From a virus: a DNA stretch of 64,000 nucleotides. Both the position numbers and the translations under genes were made by a program. Below, piece after piece: positions 21,413 to 29,627 of this stretch (positions within the stretch are counted from its first letter, which is position 1; every line of letters starts with the position of its first letter). The notes beneath the pieces were generated by a model. The model was given only the letters and a program-made list of their open reading frames with translations. It was not told where the DNA came from and ran no database searches. The DNA lies in IMG/VR virus record IMGVR_UViG_3300007616_000002, positions 1-64,000 of that record. One strand, given 5' to 3'.

Positions 21413-22120
21413 ATGAGTTCAATCGAGAGCGTAGAAAACGTTGAAGAGCGAAAGGTAATTGCGGTTGATTTTGACAAAACCCTCACGACTGGAGAGGGTG
21501 CCGACTTTTGGGAAGACGACGAGAAAGAGTATCCCAACGAAGAAGTTATTGACTGGGTGAAAGAGATGTATCACAACGGACACGTCATCATTATCCATAC
21601 CGCCCGACAGTGGGAACAGGCTTCTACTGTCGAATCGTACTTAGTCAAGTGGAACGTTGAGTACCATGGACTACGCTGTAACAAGACCGGTGCTGACCTC
21701 TATGTTGACGATAAGGCTGAAAACGTCGAGAAGGTATCAAATTCGAATGAGGAAACTTCTGTAGTCGGAAAAGAGTCAGTCTCTGAGAAAAAGTGTGATA
21801 TATGCTCAGAGAAGTTCTCGACGGACGATAATCGGACAGTGTGTAGTAAACACGGTGCTTTCTCAACTACCGAAAAGGAAGATGAAGACGGAGAAGACAA
21901 ATACATTGGAGAGGTGACATTCTTCAATGATACTGGTGGTTATGGGTTTGTCGAAGCAAAGGGTCTCGATAAAGAGGTGTTCTTCCATATGGAAGACCAC
22001 GATTTTCCGGAACCGGAAGAAGGATACAAAGCCGTGTTCGAGGTCGAACAGCACGAAAAGGGTCCGCGGGTTGAGAAGTTCCACGAGTTAAACACCAACG
22101 TTTACTTCACGAAAGAGTAG
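21413..22120 (+). CDS. HAD-like phosphatase + zinc ribbon + cold-shock domain
   Basis: 235 residues with three parts. Residues about 14-105 are HAD-like: VIAVDFDKTLTTGEGADFW (DxD nucleophile motif), VIIIHTARQWEQ (motif II Thr) and GADLYVDDKAENV (motif IV DD). Residues about 120-145 hold CDICSEKFSTDDNRTVCSKHG, a small zinc knuckle. Residues about 160-230 are a cold-shock domain: IGEVTFFNDTGGYGFVEAKG, EVFFHMEDHDF (RNP1/RNP2-like aromatic motifs). A phosphatase tethered to an RNA-binding CSD suggests processing of RNA ends or a nucleotide substrate. Its location between TROVE and RlaP supports an RNA end-healing role. That role is inference. Confidence 0.7.
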   Translation: MSSIESVENVEERKVIAVDFDKTLTTGEGADFWEDDEKEYPNEEVIDWVKEMYHNGHVIIIHTARQWEQASTVESYLVKWNVEYHGLRCNKTGADLYVDDKAENVEKVSNSNEETSVVGKESVSEKKCDICSEKFSTDDNRTVCSKHGAFSTTEKEDEDGEDKYIGEVTFFNDTGGYGFVEAKGLDKEVFFHMEDHDFPEPEEGYKAVFEVEQHEKGPRVEKFHELNTNVYFTKE

Positions 22121-22143
22121 TCGAAATACTTTTAACCCGCCCG
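22121..22143 (+). promoter_or_regulatory. Extended promoter for the RlaP-like gene
   Basis: TCGAAATACTTTTAACCCGCCCG, with CCGG...CCGGT/ATCGGGT dyad up to ATG 22159. Confidence 0.6.
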
Positions 22144-22158
22144 GTCATCTTATCGGGT

Positions 22159-23094
22159 ATGAGTGAACCCCACCATTGGCCGCTTCATGCTGTCAAAGAA
22201 TTTGAAAACCAGCATGATATAGACGTTATCGAGATTCGAGACTTTGGCTCCCGTTCGAACAATATGGATGGTCCCGACTCCGACAGGGATGCAATGTTCA
22301 TATTCGACCAGCCCGCACTGGCGCACAAAACACTCGGTAACGAGGTCGACACGATTCATACCGAAAAGTATGACGTTGACTTCCACGGATGGAATCTTCG
22401 GAAATTCGCCAGCCTGCTCTCCGATTCGAACCCGCAGGCGCTCGATTTCCTTAACTCAGAGATTCAGTACCATACCGCAGAGCCGAAACACGCCATCAGT
22501 GAGCAACTTGAAGACCTTCGACTGTACGCAAATCGGAACTTCAATCCGATTCGACTCTACATGCACAACCGGTCGAAGGCCAAATCGAACTACGAGAAGT
22601 ACGTTCTCCGAAAACTCATCGGACAGAACGGAGAGAGTGGCCAGTATATCATCGAAGGAGAAACGGATGAAAAATACGAGGTCACACCCAAAGGGGAAGA
22701 CGCAAACCCGTACAACAGCATAGGAAAGAATAACGTCGGTGACGGAGAGAAGTTCCGACTAGCAACCACTGACCGGACAATTCGGCGTAACCTGAAGGTC
22801 ATTCAAGTGGTTCTCTATGCCCGTCACATCCGCAGAAGTAAGTCGCTTCCGCAGATGGACTTTGAGGAGTTCCTTGAGCACAGTGTCGATTCTACCATTC
22901 AAGAGCGCGTCATGGACCTGCTGGAGATGAAACGAAAGGGTGAGGGAGATATGGAAGCAGGAAACCCCTTCGAAGACCTCATTGAGAGTGAAATCAACTA
23001 CGACGTTGACCATCAGAACCTCAACCAAGCAGGTATAGACCGTGAGATAGTCAATCAGTTCATCCTCGACATAGACGGTCTGCTCTACCGGTAA
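22159..23094 (+). CDS. RlaP-like nucleotidyltransferase (RNA repair family)
   Basis: 311 residues. Polymerase-beta-type active site near the N-terminus: VIEIRDFGSRSNNMDGPDSDRDAMFIF has GS followed by SDxD, and VDFHGWNL supplies a third acidic residue. The long helical C-terminal part (HAISEQLEDLRLYANRNFNP, YEKYVLRKLIG, NLKVIQVVLYARHIRR) and length fit the RlaP family (Pfam PF10127). That family has been linked by gene neighbourhood to RNA ligases and RtcB in RNA repair systems. It would add nucleotides to RNA ends or modify them. Family call is by motif and context, not by search. Confidence 0.7.
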   Translation: MSEPHHWPLHAVKEFENQHDIDVIEIRDFGSRSNNMDGPDSDRDAMFIFDQPALAHKTLGNEVDTIHTEKYDVDFHGWNLRKFASLLSDSNPQALDFLNSEIQYHTAEPKHAISEQLEDLRLYANRNFNPIRLYMHNRSKAKSNYEKYVLRKLIGQNGESGQYIIEGETDEKYEVTPKGEDANPYNSIGKNNVGDGEKFRLATTDRTIRRNLKVIQVVLYARHIRRSKSLPQMDFEEFLEHSVDSTIQERVMDLLEMKRKGEGDMEAGNPFEDLIESEINYDVDHQNLNQAGIDREIVNQFILDIDGLLYR

Positions 23095-23122
23095 GAGAAG
23101 TAAACACACTGATTCATTACCC

Positions 23123-23308
23123 GTGATTGAACCCACAAACGTAGACATTGGCGATTGGCTTACAGTATCTGACAAAGACTCCCGGTACAACGGTGAGCAA
23201 GGGCGAGTGCTTGCAATCTACGAAGACCACCTGATACTGGAGATTCCCGAGGAGAACGGGTGGTCGATTACCCTTGACTTCGACCTCGGCCAGCTTTCAC
23301 GAGCGTAG
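23123..23308 (+). CDS. Small KOW/SH3-like protein, 61 aa, GTG start
   Basis: VDIGDWLTVSDKDSRYNGEQGRVLAIYEDHLILEI reads like a small beta-barrel (KOW or SH3-like) with G-D-W and GRVxxI spacing. GTG 23123 is the only plausible start. Preceded by a GTAAACACACTG element and followed directly by a CACACG palindrome. Confidence 0.5.
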   Translation: MIEPTNVDIGDWLTVSDKDSRYNGEQGRVLAIYEDHLILEIPEENGWSITLDFDLGQLSRA

Positions 23309-23324
23309 CACACGGCGTGTGTTT
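23309..23324. repeat. Palindrome CACACG-G-CGTGTGTTT
   Basis: Six-base inverted arms around one G, then TTT, immediately after the stop at 23308 and 30 bases before the next promoter. Same family as 3378-3396. Confidence 0.55.
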
Positions 23325-23353
23325 GTCTTCTTTTGGTAGTCAAAGGGGTCACC

Positions 23354-23375
23354 CGGAAAGTTTATAATCCCCCCG
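23354..23375 (+). promoter_or_regulatory. Extended promoter for the ATPase operon
   Basis: CGGAAAGTTTATAATCCCCCCG; ATG 23394 at 34 bases from the TATA start. Confidence 0.6.
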
Positions 23376-23393
23376 AACCAAAAGTCTAACAGA

Positions 23394-25328
23394 ATGAGCA
23401 CAGGAGAGTTTAGCTTTGGCGACAAAGCAACCGAAACTGCCACAGAATCTTCTAACCCTAACTCTGAGGCAGAGACGGAGCTTGGTGATTTTGAGGACGC
23501 TGAGACCACCTCTGATGAGGTCGAAGAAAACGTAGGTTCTGAGGAGCCCGACGAAGCGGCCAGTTCTGAGCCTGAGTACAACTATACCCTCCATAGTAAC
23601 GTTATAGAGGACCTTGTAATGTACTCTCGGTCCGCGCAGGCAAAGAACGAGCCGCAGTTTGTTTTGACGACGCTGGGTTATCTTACCGGTCTGATGGAAA
23701 ACCCGCACCATTACGTTTCTGGTGTCATTATTGGAACATCTTCTTCAGGGAAAACGCATATGCAGGACAAAGTGGAGAAGTTGTTCCCCGAAGATTGGAT
23801 GTATAACTTTACCACGGGGTCGGACCAGACACTCGCCTACGACAGTGAGTGGGATGAGAGTCGTATCGCATCACTGGACGAGCTTAATAAGGTCTCTGAG
23901 GAACTGACGGAGATTCTGAAGTCCGTTCACGGCGGTGACGAGAAGTTCAAGCGGAAGGTCGTTCAGGACTGGCGAAATGAGGAGATGAAGACACTCGAAC
24001 GTGAGGCTCTCCCGTACTGGTTCCTGTTCGCACAATTCGACAGTGACTTCGAACTCTGGAATCGACTTTTGAAAGTGCCTGTTCACGAGGGTCAGGCAAA
24101 GAATGAGGCCGTGCTGAAGCTCCAGTTCGACCACCACAATATCGAGTTCTCAGACTCACCGTACACGTATGACTTCGAGTTCACCGACGGGAAGATGGCG
24201 CTTCAGGACCACATCGCCAGCCTGCCCAATAACTCGTGGGTCAAACTCCCGGCGGGTGAGGAGAAATTCAACGGGTTTGACGTGGCGTCAACTGTCCAGT
24301 CTATCTTCGACACTCAGCGAAGTGAGACTAACCGTGTTGCGGGTATGGTTGCAAATCTCGTCCGAGCGTCGGCCCTACTAAACCACAAAAACCGAGAGAA
24401 GACGACGATTCACATCCCTAACGAAGGGGAAAAAGACGTTATCGTCGCAGAACCCGAAGACGTTGCGAACATCCTCGCGTGTCGTGACGTTCTTTTGGCA
24501 AGCACACACGAACTCGACCGCAAGAAACAGGCTATCTGTTCTGCTATCGATTCGAAGGGTGGGACCCAGAACATGGCAACCATCCCTGATATTGTAGAGT
24601 ACCTTCGACAGGGTAATGCTCCCATCGTCAGCCGAACGCAGGTCGAGAAAAACCTCAACCAGATGATAGACCACTATCTAATCGAGAGGTATGAGGGGGC
24701 GAGCGAAGACGGTCTCAACATGTACAAGTTCATGGGGTGGCACAACATCGGTGCTATCCGAACTGACGAACAGTTCCAAGAGCGTTTCGAGGGGATTCAG
24801 AACCCGATTACGGGAGAAAACTTCCTCGAAGCCGTCGAGCGCCTCAACGATGACATTCTCCCGGGTGCAAGTGATTTCACACAGGAGGCGACAGTGCAGT
24901 CGGATACGGGAAGTTCTGGTGGACAGGCAACGCTTGGTACATCGGACAGTTCAATCGACCTCGAAGCGCATGAGGAGGCTGTCAGAGCCGCTATGAAGTC
25001 CGCCATCGACGGGGTGAAGTTGGAGAACCTAGACGAGTTCGAGCCGTCCCTGTACGCTATGACTGGCGTTGCCGACCTCGAACACGAGCCGTCTGACCCC
25101 GACCCCGACGTTGAGGATACCATCTTCGACCCGGAAAAGGGTATCTGGAACCGTCCTGACGTGAACGACAACTGGGTCACCTCGGAGAAGGAAGCCTACG
25201 ACGCCGTGAACGAGACCATCACCGACCTCCAGAAGAAGGGTGTCTTCAAGATGGACATTCACGAGACGAACGAGGCAACTGAAGCTGTCGAAGCGACTGT
25301 CTCTGTGATGAGCAAGGACCAGCTATGA
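23394..25328 (+). CDS. P-loop ATPase, probable replication helicase
   Basis: 644 residues. Residues 1-65 are an acidic disordered tail. Walker A is VIIGTSSSGKTHMQDKV (about 118-134) and Walker B is SRIASLDELNKVSEEL (LDEL). The segment IVEYLRQGNAPIVSRTQVEKNLNQMIDHYLIERY (about 405-440, in pieces) looks like a winged helix. The layout of ATPase followed by winged helix recalls helicase proteins encoded beside primases in haloarchaeal plasmids and viruses. An exact family (MCM, D5-like or other) cannot be assigned by eye. It is probably the helicase partner of the PrimPol (12149) and PolB (47896). Confidence 0.6.
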   Translation: MSTGEFSFGDKATETATESSNPNSEAETELGDFEDAETTSDEVEENVGSEEPDEAASSEPEYNYTLHSNVIEDLVMYSRSAQAKNEPQFVLTTLGYLTGLMENPHHYVSGVIIGTSSSGKTHMQDKVEKLFPEDWMYNFTTGSDQTLAYDSEWDESRIASLDELNKVSEELTEILKSVHGGDEKFKRKVVQDWRNEEMKTLEREALPYWFLFAQFDSDFELWNRLLKVPVHEGQAKNEAVLKLQFDHHNIEFSDSPYTYDFEFTDGKMALQDHIASLPNNSWVKLPAGEEKFNGFDVASTVQSIFDTQRSETNRVAGMVANLVRASALLNHKNREKTTIHIPNEGEKDVIVAEPEDVANILACRDVLLASTHELDRKKQAICSAIDSKGGTQNMATIPDIVEYLRQGNAPIVSRTQVEKNLNQMIDHYLIERYEGASEDGLNMYKFMGWHNIGAIRTDEQFQERFEGIQNPITGENFLEAVERLNDDILPGASDFTQEATVQSDTGSSGGQATLGTSDSSIDLEAHEEAVRAAMKSAIDGVKLENLDEFEPSLYAMTGVADLEHEPSDPDPDVEDTIFDPEKGIWNRPDVNDNWVTSEKEAYDAVNETITDLQKKGVFKMDIHETNEATEAVEATVSVMSKDQL

Positions 25329-25534
25329 AGGAAGAAAAAGTTAACGTTAATATTAACGTGACTGATACAGACGAAAATGGAAATCAACTCGTGGTTATAA
25401 GTGTCAACGGTGACGTTACAAAGAGCGAGGTAGAGGAAGGTAAGAGCTATGCAATTTCTATCAAAAAGACTGTTGAAGTAGAACAAACAGATGGAGTGAT
25501 TGCGGCCGTCAAAGAACTGCTGGGTTTGTACTAG
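25325..25534 (+). CDS. Small beta-rich protein, 69 aa
   Basis: ATGA overlap with the ATPase gene. VNVNINVTDTDENGNQLVVISVNGDV suggests a beta sandwich; helical end VIAAVKELLGLY. No family recognised; AT-richer than its neighbour. Confidence 0.5.
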   Translation: MKEEKVNVNINVTDTDENGNQLVVISVNGDVTKSEVEEGKSYAISIKKTVEVEQTDGVIAAVKELLGLY

Positions 25535-25540
25535 AGCCCA

Positions 25541-25560
25541 CAACATTTATAACCCACCCG
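25541..25560 (+). promoter_or_regulatory. Extended promoter for the 25577 operon
   Basis: CAACATTTATAACCCACCCG; ACCCG is mirrored by ACGGGT (25569-25574), ending two bases before ATG 25577. Confidence 0.65.
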
Positions 25561-25576
25561 TCCCAAATACGGGTGA

Positions 25577-25756
25577 ATGAATACTAACGAAGGTTCTGGT
25601 CTACGTGGTGCTCTCTCGGAAGCCGAACGAGAGCGTGAGGCAGTAAAACAAATGTTTCGAGAGGATACCGGTGCTGATTCTGTTCGATTAGAACACAGTA
25701 ACATGGGTACTACTGTCCATCTCGTCTTCCGGAAGGATGGTGATGGTGAACTATGA
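25577..25756 (+). CDS. Micro-protein, 59 aa
   Basis: Leaderless start set by the promoter; ends on the ATGA of the kinase gene. Charged helix (ALSEAEREREAVKQMFRED) followed by a beta segment (GTTVHLVFRKDGDG). No motif recognised. Confidence 0.5.
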   Translation: MNTNEGSGLRGALSEAEREREAVKQMFREDTGADSVRLEHSNMGTTVHLVFRKDGDGEL

Positions 25757-26370
25757 GTGATAAGATTATCTATGCACTGACAGGTCTTCCCGGAGTTGGG
25801 AAATCGTCCGTGGCCGAGCGGCTCGCAAACTCCGGAAAGCTCCCCATTGTGAATATGGGTGAGGAGATGAAAAAGCAGTATCAGTCTATGCCCATCTCAG
25901 GCCATCATGATGATGTTCCGCAAGGAACGTGGGAGATGGCCCAAGCACTTCGTGACAAGTTCGGTCCTGAGGGCCCGGCAGTAGCGTCTGTATCTCGTGT
26001 TGGTGCCGCTCTTGTTGAGCATGACCGTGTTGTCGTTGACGGTATCCGAAGCATCGATGAAGTGTGGCTATTCTCTGACATGTTTATCGATGCAGACGTA
26101 CATCTCATCAAAGTCACAGCCGACTATGACACCCGTCTCGACCGGTTCTATGACCGAGGAGACTACGCTCGGTATGATGTGATGAGTGGCTCCACACAGC
26201 GTGTGTTGGCTGAAAAAGACATGAACGACCGGACGGAAAGAGAAGCCGAAGAGGGACTCCGTAACGCAATTGAGGAAGCTGAGTATGAAATAGATAACAG
26301 CGGGTCTCTGAAAGACGCAGAAGAACAGTGTCTTGACCTTCTGGATGAGCTAGACCCTATTCACGGGTGA
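25753..26370 (+). CDS. P-loop nucleotide kinase, UPF0200/dephospho-CoA-kinase-like
   Basis: 205 residues. Walker A IYALTGLPGVGKSSVAERLA at the N-terminus, then IVNMGEEMKKQY, and RVVVDGIRSIDEVWLFSDMF with DGIRS followed by an acidic pair. That pattern is typical of archaeal UPF0200/AAA_18 kinases, some of which are archaeal dephospho-CoA kinases. Later Arg residues (TRLDRFYDRGDYAR) fit a lid. Together with the CoaD-like domain at 10513 it raises the possibility of a viral CoA or nucleotide cofactor pathway. A deoxynucleotide kinase role is equally possible. Confidence 0.65.
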   Translation: MSDKIIYALTGLPGVGKSSVAERLANSGKLPIVNMGEEMKKQYQSMPISGHHDDVPQGTWEMAQALRDKFGPEGPAVASVSRVGAALVEHDRVVVDGIRSIDEVWLFSDMFIDADVHLIKVTADYDTRLDRFYDRGDYARYDVMSGSTQRVLAEKDMNDRTEREAEEGLRNAIEEAEYEIDNSGSLKDAEEQCLDLLDELDPIHG

Positions 26371-26374
26371 TACA

Positions 26375-26818
26375 ATGAATACGATGAAAGACCTCAAGCA
26401 AGAGGTTCTCAGCCGTCTTCAGCATCTTGACGGGCGGTACTTCGAATCCATCAGTACCATCTCAATCGAAGAAATGCTGGGAATTGTGGAGATAGAGGAG
26501 AAATATCATCCAGATATTATCAACGGCTCGTTACTCGATTTGGAGCACGAGTTCTGGGACGACTACATCCGAGAAATGCACTCAGAGAGAGCAATTATTG
26601 AAGAGTGTGACGTAGCAATCCGTCTCCTGAAAGACGAGGGGAAATTCAGAATGGTCGAGCCTGTTGACGAAGAATTGACAGGAACAACTGTCTACGTAGA
26701 GCAGTCTCACAAGAGTACTCAGGATTTTGACATTGAGGTTGAGGAAGAAGCAAACAGCGCCGTTCTCCGTATCACCACCGAAAAAGGAGTATACGGCGTT
26801 GTCATGAAACCGTTGTAG
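26375..26818 (+). CDS. Hypothetical protein, 147 aa
   Basis: Starts 4 bases after the kinase stop, so it shares the operon. N-terminal helices, then a C-terminal beta-rich part (TTVYVEQSHKSTQDFDIEVEE, AVLRITTEKGVYGVVM). No family recognised. Confidence 0.5.
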   Translation: MNTMKDLKQEVLSRLQHLDGRYFESISTISIEEMLGIVEIEEKYHPDIINGSLLDLEHEFWDDYIREMHSERAIIEECDVAIRLLKDEGKFRMVEPVDEELTGTTVYVEQSHKSTQDFDIEVEEEANSAVLRITTEKGVYGVVMKPL

Positions 26819-26823
26819 CTATC

Positions 26824-26844
26824 ACAACCCTTAATACGTACCCG
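26824..26844 (+). promoter_or_regulatory. Extended promoter for the 26863 operon
   Basis: CAACCCTTAATACGTACCCG; GTACCC is mirrored by GGTAC at 26857-26861. Confidence 0.6.
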
Positions 26845-26862
26845 ACTAAAGAAGAAGGTACG

Positions 26863-27486
26863 ATGAGCAAAACACACGACCCGCGAGAAGGATTGACTCA
26901 TGATATAGTTGAAGGTCAAGTGTACGGTGACAAGCGTCAAGCGAACTATGACGGTGACGTAATCGAAGGATATGACGAGCGCCTTCGACTCGTTTACGTG
27001 GACGATGAACGAGTTCTGCTCCGGTCTAACGATACCATTGACCGAGGGAATCACATTGGACGCCATCACTACCGCTGTGAGCACCGTGAGACGTTCGAGA
27101 AGAACGCAGGCGCTGGACGATACCAACTGCTTGAAGAGCCCACAGACCCGCCGAGAATGCCGACTGACGGTGTATCATCGACTCTCACTGTGTTGAAGCG
27201 TCTCCAAAGCATGGAGCAAAACGAAGCACAGTCTGGCGGTGGTCGGAAATCGAAACATCGACTTGAGGCGTTTACAGATGCAATCGAAGCCATCTCCGAG
27301 ATGGACCCCACCTCAATCGACTGGTCATCAATCAATGGTGTCGGTAACAAGACAGCCGAGAACCTCAATGAAGCGGGGTTCGAGACCGACGTTGATGTAC
27401 AATCTGCCTCGGATGAGCAGTTGCTTGATGTGGGTGGTGTTGGGTCAAAGAATCTGAAGAACATCAAGGAGGTTGCAGGACTCTAA
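26863..27486 (+). CDS. Helix-hairpin-helix protein, 207 aa
   Basis: The C-terminal 60 residues hold two HhH motifs in tandem: SSINGVGNKTAENLNEAGFET and LDVGGVGSKNLKNIKEVAGL (GVG hairpins). Such pairs bind DNA backbones non-specifically. The N-terminal half is an unassigned beta-rich domain (QANYDGDVIEGYDERLRLVYV). May be a replication or repair accessory protein. Another HhH protein lies at 56232. Confidence 0.65.
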   Translation: MSKTHDPREGLTHDIVEGQVYGDKRQANYDGDVIEGYDERLRLVYVDDERVLLRSNDTIDRGNHIGRHHYRCEHRETFEKNAGAGRYQLLEEPTDPPRMPTDGVSSTLTVLKRLQSMEQNEAQSGGGRKSKHRLEAFTDAIEAISEMDPTSIDWSSINGVGNKTAENLNEAGFETDVDVQSASDEQLLDVGGVGSKNLKNIKEVAGL

Positions 27487-27758
27487 TGGACAAAACTGAA
27501 CGACTTCGCAACGCAGACTTCCTCCAAATTGCTGTTCACTTGCTTGAGAGCGGCGAGCTTCAGAGTGCAGAGGAAGCAATCTTCGATGTTGCGATGGAAC
27601 TCCACTATACGGAGTATGACCGCCAAGCAAACACACTGCTCGGTGCGGCTTATCATGTTCACTTCGGCCGGGTCGAACGAGCACAGCGTTTCGTGGGTGA
27701 GGTCTTTGAGTGTCTGACTCAAGGACTTCTGACTTCGGTTGAGCGACCTGCGCTTTAG
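27486..27758 (+). CDS. Hypothetical helical protein, 90 aa
   Basis: TAATG overlap with the HhH gene. All-helical (IAVHLLESGELQSAEEAIFDVA, TLLGAAYHVHFGRVERAQRFV) and TPR-like in character. No family recognised. Confidence 0.5.
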   Translation: MDKTERLRNADFLQIAVHLLESGELQSAEEAIFDVAMELHYTEYDRQANTLLGAAYHVHFGRVERAQRFVGEVFECLTQGLLTSVERPAL

Positions 27759-27759
27759 C

Positions 27760-27781
27760 CGTAAGGTTTAAGACCCACCCG
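27760..27781 (+). promoter_or_regulatory. Extended promoter for the thyX operon
   Basis: CGTAAGGTTTAAGACCCACCCG, near consensus; ATG 27802. Confidence 0.65.
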
Positions 27782-27801
27782 ACTCTATTTTGTGGTAAGT
27801 A

Positions 27802-28011
27802 ATGAGCGAAGAAACTTGTCTTGACTGCGGTAAGCCTCTAGGTAGTACGATTGTGAAGTGCCACGACTGCGGTGGGAAGAGTCGTCGCGGTGGGAAGGCT
27901 ATTGCTCCCCATCAATGGCAAATGCTTCTGGGCGTCGAGCCTCAGAATCTCAAGAATCTTGACTACGACTCTCGGAAGTACGGAACCGACGCGTGGGAGG
28001 AGTCTCATTAA
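27802..28011 (+). CDS. Zinc-ribbon protein, 69 aa
   Basis: TCLDCGKPLGSTIVKCHDCGGKSRRGGKAI: two CxxC knuckles 14 residues apart form a classic zinc ribbon followed by a basic patch. TAATG overlap with thyX. Confidence 0.55.
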   Translation: MSEETCLDCGKPLGSTIVKCHDCGGKSRRGGKAIAPHQWQMLLGVEPQNLKNLDYDSRKYGTDAWEESH

Positions 28012-28730
28012 TGGAGGTGGAAGTAATCGAAGAGGCCACTTCACCTGAGCCTGAGAAGGCTGTTGCACTCGGAGCACGAAACGACTACTACTCGGGTAAC
28101 ATTACGGACGACGACTTTGAGGAGGTTATGAGCGCCATTGAAGGCGACGAAATCGATGAGAAGCTGTACAACCTCCTCGTAGAAGAACTACTTCAGAAAG
28201 AGCACTACGGTCCGTTCGAGCACCCGCAAATCATGTTTCACGTCGAGGGCATGAGCCGTGTCACGATGGCTCAGATTACCCGCCATCGACACATGTCTTT
28301 CGACATTCAGTCGATGCGATACGTTGACTTCGAGGACGCGGATATTGCGGTTCCGAAGTCGTTGACTGACGAAGACCACTTCTCTCGGGAGACTGGACTG
28401 GTGTGGGAAGACAACGAGTACGACCCGAGCGATGCCCTTCAAATATTCGAGCGAGCCGTCGACAACTCTGTGACGGCCTATAACGAGATGGTGAAGATGG
28501 GGGTCCCTCGTGAGGATGCTCGATACGTTCTTCCACTTGGTGCGAAGGTCAACGTCACGTTCAGTGGTAACCTCCGGACGATGCTCCACGTTGCGAACAT
28601 GAGAGGGAAGGCAGATGCTCAATGGGAGGTTCGAGAACTGACTGACTGCGTGTGTGAGCACCTCGATGACTGGGCCCCGAGAACGATGAACTACTTCGAT
28701 GAGAAGGGACCGTTTAAGCTGGGGATGTGA
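28011..28730 (+). CDS. thyX: FAD-dependent thymidylate synthase ThyX
   Basis: 239 residues. ITRHRHMSFDIQSMRYVDF is the ThyX signature RHRxxSxxxxSxRY that binds dUMP and FAD. HYGPFEHPQIMFHVEG precedes it, and EDARYVLPLGAKVNVTFSGNLRTMLHV (in pieces) supplies the conserved Arg/Ser motifs. It makes dTMP from dUMP with methylene-tetrahydrofolate. It belongs with the dCTP deaminase-like gene (29020), thymidylate kinase (35665) and ribonucleotide reductase (32340) in dTTP supply. Confidence 0.93.
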   Translation: MEVEVIEEATSPEPEKAVALGARNDYYSGNITDDDFEEVMSAIEGDEIDEKLYNLLVEELLQKEHYGPFEHPQIMFHVEGMSRVTMAQITRHRHMSFDIQSMRYVDFEDADIAVPKSLTDEDHFSRETGLVWEDNEYDPSDALQIFERAVDNSVTAYNEMVKMGVPREDARYVLPLGAKVNVTFSGNLRTMLHVANMRGKADAQWEVRELTDCVCEHLDDWAPRTMNYFDEKGPFKLGM

Positions 28731-28745
28731 TAGGTTTAAAGCTGT

Positions 28746-28768
28746 TCGAAAAGTTTAAGTCCCTCCCG
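28746..28768 (+). promoter_or_regulatory. Extended promoter for the 28790 gene
   Basis: CGAAAAGTTTAAGTCCCTCCCG. It sits inside an open frame from 28727, and fixes the start at ATG 28790. GCATTTTCTCTGATAAGAGAATG downstream contains CATTCTC-type inverted arms overlapping the start codon. Confidence 0.6.
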
Positions 28769-28789
28769 AGCATTTTCTCTGATAAGAGA

Positions 28790-29020
28790 ATGCTACTGGA
28801 AATAAAGTACACTGACGGAACGATAAAGCGATTCGGACCGAAAGAAGACGCTGACAACGAACTTTCTTACAAAGTCTTCACGGAGAGTCGATTCTTGGCT
28901 ATCCGAGAGATTACCGACGACGACCCGGATGAAATCGGAGTGGTGGAACGGTACGACACCATTCGGAAAGTCAACCTCGACCTCGTTCGAGAGTACGGCT
29001 TCGTTGATGAGGATAAGTGA
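28790..29020 (+). CDS. Hypothetical protein, 76 aa
   Basis: LLEIKYTDGTIKRFGPKEDADNE suggests a small beta domain that could bind DNA or protein. The promoter decides the start. Ends in TGATG overlap with the dCTP deaminase-like gene. Confidence 0.5.
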   Translation: MLLEIKYTDGTIKRFGPKEDADNELSYKVFTESRFLAIREITDDDPDEIGVVERYDTIRKVNLDLVREYGFVDEDK

Positions 29021-29625
29021 TGATTGGTTGGGCTCTCTTTCTCCTCGATAAGATAACTCGTGGGCCGTCGAGTGGTGTACTTTCGGACAGTGAAATCTGG
29101 GACGAATTTGCTTACTCCGACTTTGATATTCACCCGCTCACCACGGAGCAGGTTCAGCCTGCATCAATCGACCTTCGTCTCGGAAACGACTTCAAGCGTC
29201 TGAAAGCCAATCCGGGGATGGAGACCATTGATACGAGTGAAGATTCAGAACAGAGTTTTGAATCATTTACAGACGACTCCGTGGTCCTCCAGCCCGGGGA
29301 TTGTATCCTCGGGACTACCAAAGAAGTGGTGAACATGCCTGCTCACCTACTGGGTGAGATTGAAGGTCGGTCAAGTCTCGGTCGACTCTTTGTCGAGGTT
29401 CACAAGACCGCAGGAATAATCGACCCCGGATTCAAAGGAGAGATAACCCTTGAGTTAGAAAATTGTGGCCCGAATCCTATTAAACTTCATGAAGGTCAAC
29501 GAGTTTGCCAAATGATTATAACTCGTCTGAATAAACCTTGCGAAGAACCTTACGGTCAAAAGAAAGATACTAAGTACCAAGGACAGACCGGAGCAACTGG
29601 AAGTAGACTCCATCAGGACGCATAA
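29020..29625 (+). CDS. dcd: dCTP deaminase / dUTPase family protein
   Basis: 201 residues. VQPASIDLRLGNDFKRL near the N-terminus and EIEGRSSLGRLFVEVHKTAGIIDPGFKGEITLEL at about 115-150 (pieces) are the Dcd/DUT signatures: GRSSLGR phosphate loop, then a GxIDxGxxG motif. HEGQRVCQMIITRL and GQTGATGSRL complete the trimer-swapped C-terminus. It would turn dCTP to dUTP (or dUMP), supplying ThyX. The N-terminal 12 residues are hydrophobic (MIGWALFLL), an unusual extension. Confidence 0.85.
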   Translation: MIGWALFLLDKITRGPSSGVLSDSEIWDEFAYSDFDIHPLTTEQVQPASIDLRLGNDFKRLKANPGMETIDTSEDSEQSFESFTDDSVVLQPGDCILGTTKEVVNMPAHLLGEIEGRSSLGRLFVEVHKTAGIIDPGFKGEITLELENCGPNPIKLHEGQRVCQMIITRLNKPCEEPYGQKKDTKYQGQTGATGSRLHQDA

Positions 29626-29627
29626 CA

